Source: Rikenellaceae bacterium (GTDB taxonomy: Bacteria; Bacteroidota; Bacteroidia; Bacteroidales; Rikenellaceae). From it: 37,819 bases of DNA. Positions 36,025-37,819 of this stretch are shown here, piece after piece. The DNA lies in assembly GCA_021201795.1 (NCBI GenBank), contig JAJQEF010000025.1:1-37819 (forward strand). Direction: 5' to 3'. The notes under the pieces were generated by a model. The model ran no database searches, was not told where the DNA came from, and saw only the letters and a list, made by a program, of their open reading frames with translations. How positions within the stretch are numbered: position 1 is the stretch's first letter; every line of letters begins with the position of its first letter. Made by a program: the position numbers and the translations under genes.

Positions 36025-37544
36025 TTATTTTCTTCCTGTGATTGTTGTAAAGTAAGTATTCCGATTATAAAAATAGTTTACCGCTGCGGTTCTCGGATTC
36101 GAACACTCCGGATCGATGTAGATTAATTGATTGTCGGTTGTATATCCGACAATCGCCACCGAATGAACCGTGCCATAAAATGAAGTCAGAATAACACTTC
36201 CACCATCCAGAATTCCTTTGTAAATACCGAACCTGTCTGCGGACGGATTCTGTAAAGAACTTAATTGGCTGCGCTTACTTGTCCGGTTTGAAAAAATTTC
36301 TCTATTTGTTGTAGAGTCTGTTGGGAAGATAAACCTTGATTATAATCTAAGTCCTTTCCAATATTTCTTTCAATAATATCAACAATTTCTTTAAATGTTT
36401 TTTCACCACCCAAAAGATTATCCAATGCAAAAATAGTAAGGGGCACGCAATAATTACCGCCTGCATTTTGGGTCATAAAATATGAATTTGCGTTAATATC
36501 CACGGTCAATTTTGCAATTTTATAATCCTGGAGCGGTGATCCATAACCATTATCATAAAAACCCGAAGGGTAAAATTTGGTTTTGCCTGAATTGCCTGTA
36601 CCGCCAATAGGCAGTCCGCCCGTATCTTCGTCCGGTTCATTACCGGCAAACGGATCCTCCGAGCCGTTCCAGCCTTCACCACCACCTGGCGTAACTATTG
36701 CAGGTGGTACGGGTATCGGATTTTCTTCAGTTCCGAGGCCGGATTCATACCCCGGAGGAGGAAGATCCCCGCCATTGTCGCCGCCGTTATTGTTGTCGTT
36801 ATTGTTATTATTGTTGTTGTTGTTTTCTGATCCGGAACTACCGCTTTCACCGTCGCTTCTTGTCAGGATGTCGGTATATCTTAAGAAGGCATAATTTACC
36901 AGGTATTCCTGTACCTGCGAGGCGAAGTCTTCGAAGCTGCTGCATTGGTGGTAATAAACTCCGGAGATTCGGGTTCCGTTGTCGTATTTTTCAGCAGTAA
37001 GAAGCTGCATGGTTACAACGTCGTAAAAGAACAACAAACCTTTATAATTTCCACGATTCTCTTTTTTAAAGAAATTATCAGGGACATTTTTCCGATGTTT
37101 AATGTGGTAGAGTCGGTTAGGGATAAGGGTAGTATATGCGGCACCCATATCTCCGGTTGTTTTATTCTTCCGTATAAGGAGGTGCTGGTAGGCTGGAAAC
37201 GTTCTATAAACCGTTTCTCCGTCTTTAATAACGGTTTCTCTTACATTGTAATAAAAGTCGGCGATAAAGTCGATCAGAACGTAATCGTACTTACTGTCGG
37301 AATAAAGGTACGCATTGTCCCACTGAGGGGTGATCTCACCGGGAGCTAATCCGGATTTAAGATCGAGTGTTCCGTTTTCGTCGGCATCGATAATAAGATT
37401 TTCAAAGAACTCTTTAGCTTCCTGAACCAGATATTTCGTCTCGTGGACATATTTCCAATCCATGACTGGTTCTTCGCGGGTATAGGCATACAGTAAAATG
37501 CCCAATACCGATAATAAAGATAAATAATTTAAAAGTTTCTTCAT
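36025..37544 (-). pseudogene. Papain-fold (C39-like) cysteine peptidase with poly-Asn linker, frameshifted near its C-terminus
   Basis: The ATG at 37544 opens a frame of 427 residues: a hydrophobic signal, an N-terminal domain (about 30-230), an Asn/Gly/Pro-rich linker (about 235-320), and a peptidase domain with C366 in AGGNYCVPLTIFALDNLLGG. The frame stops at 36261. In another frame the protein goes on LSSLQNPSADRFGIYKGILD and SVILTSFYGTVHSVAIVGYT, including the expected catalytic His (codon 36165-36163) and IYIDPE, to the TAA at 36025. Thus the Cys and His are now separated by a frameshift near 36270. The signal ends LLYAYTREE where a lipobox Cys would be expected; Tyr (TAT) may be a mutated Cys. 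As read, it is inactive. Confidence 0.75.
36786..36824 (-). repeat. Poly-asparagine codon repeat in the peptidase linker
   Basis: Thirteen codons encode nine Asn, one Asp and three Asn with a mix of AAC and AAT. It is a trinucleotide microsatellite-like tract inside the flexible linker between the N-terminal and peptidase domains. It is flanked by Gly/Ser- and Pro-rich sequence. Confidence 0.85.
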
Positions 37545-37710
37545 AGAATTATTTTTAGTTAAGTAAATAGCGGCATAAAGAATAACCGTATGAACTAAAG
37601 TTGACAGCCGTAAGGTAACTTAAGGTATCACACATAAAATTGGGATTAAAGTTTATATTCAAATATAAAAAAATATTATAATAACAATATATTATTCTAT
37701 AAATATACTA

Positions 37711-37747
37711 CAAAAAAAGCGTTGGATAAATTCCAACGCTTTTTTTG
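37711..37747 (-). terminator. Terminator of tRNA-Arg(CCU), symmetric
   Basis: CAAAAAAAGCGTTGG and its exact complement flank a 7-nt loop. The GC-containing stem is bounded by seven A's and seven T's, so the element can terminate transcription from both sides. On the minus strand it abuts the 3' end of the tRNA gene. Confidence 0.93.
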
Positions 37748-37819
37748 TAGCCTCGCCGCGACTCGAACGCGAATCTGAAGTTTAGGAAACTTCCGTTCTA
37801 TCCCTTGAACTACAAGGCC
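37748..37819 (-). tRNA. tRNA-Arg (anticodon CCU)
   Basis: 72 nt, complete from the last base of the window to the discriminator A at 37748; the 3' CCA is not encoded. Acceptor stem GGCCTTG/CGAGGCT (with wobble pairs), D stem GTTC/GAAC, anticodon stem GAAGT/ACTTC with loop TTCCTAA giving anticodon CCU, and T arm TCGCG-TTCGAGT-CGCGG. It decodes AGG. Being the very edge of the window, its promoter is not visible. Confidence 0.95.

Noticed and set aside
36577-36894. Pro/Ser/Leu-rich plus-strand frame of 105 codons
   Set aside because: It is the complement of the Gly/Asn/Pro-rich linker of the peptidase; composition explains the absence of stops.
37545-37710. Promoter for the peptidase operon
   Set aside because: No TAnnTTTG box with a suitable -33 element could be found on the minus strand; I see nothing else in this gap.
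1-37819. CRISPR arrays, insertion sequences, integrases, riboswitches
   Set aside because: No regularly spaced repeats, transposase or integrase motifs, or recognisable riboswitch cores were seen on either strand.

Overview
The window looks like a chromosomal segment of a Bacteroidota bacterium, most likely order Bacteroidales. The main evidence is promoter structure: several start regions carry the Bacteroidota-type -7 box TAnnTTTG, and three of them also have a TTTG/TTG -33 element 19 nt upstream. Shine-Dalgarno sequences are generally absent. Gene content agrees: paired M23 peptidases, a TRL-family lipoprotein, a C10-like protein, and an HlyD/ABC-2 operon without an ATPase.

Layout. (1) 1-4.4 kb: leucine operon leuA(partial)-leuC-leuD-leuB, closed by a strong terminator, then a decayed GNAT acetyltransferase. 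(2) 4.8-8.0 kb, minus strand: alaS followed by 5-formyl-THF cyclo-ligase with a 4-nt overlap. alaS is divergent from a plus-strand operon of two membrane-anchored M23 peptidases plus a FecCD-type permease and its ATPase (8.06-12.0 kb). (3) 12.0-12.9 kb, minus strand: a frameshifted secreted-protein gene and a TRL-like lipoprotein. (4) 13.1-18.6 kb: tetR, TolC-like, HlyD-like and two ABC-2 permease genes, led by a promoter with an overlapping TetR-like palindrome. (5) metY, then convergent pcrA. (6) 22.6-27.2 kb, minus strand: an SGNH hydrolase, then a tightly coupled trio made of an ABC exporter and two alpha/beta hydrolases. The two hydrolases resemble the hydrolase 1/hydrolase 2 pair of exosortase-associated exopolysaccharide loci. 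(7) 27.4-33.4 kb, plus strand: a polysaccharide cluster of four GT4 glycosyltransferases (one broken at an A8 tract) and a MurJ/Wzx-like flippase. (8) 33.5-37.5 kb: surface or secreted proteins, including a C10-like protein without its catalytic dyad, a small beta-barrel protein, a frameshifted secreted protein and a frameshifted papain-fold peptidase with a poly-Asn linker. The window ends at tRNA-Arg(CCU), with a near-perfect dyad terminator at its 3' end.

The first 22 kb is mostly housekeeping, with all large genes intact. The last 15 kb is visibly richer in A+T and holds several frameshifted genes, which suggests an accessory island next to a tRNA gene. No integrase, transposase, CRISPR array or exosortase was seen. 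The most unusual element is the ABC exporter plus paired hydrolases: one hydrolase has Cys at the nucleophile position, its partner has Arg there, and the exporter's P-loop has a Gly-to-Val change.
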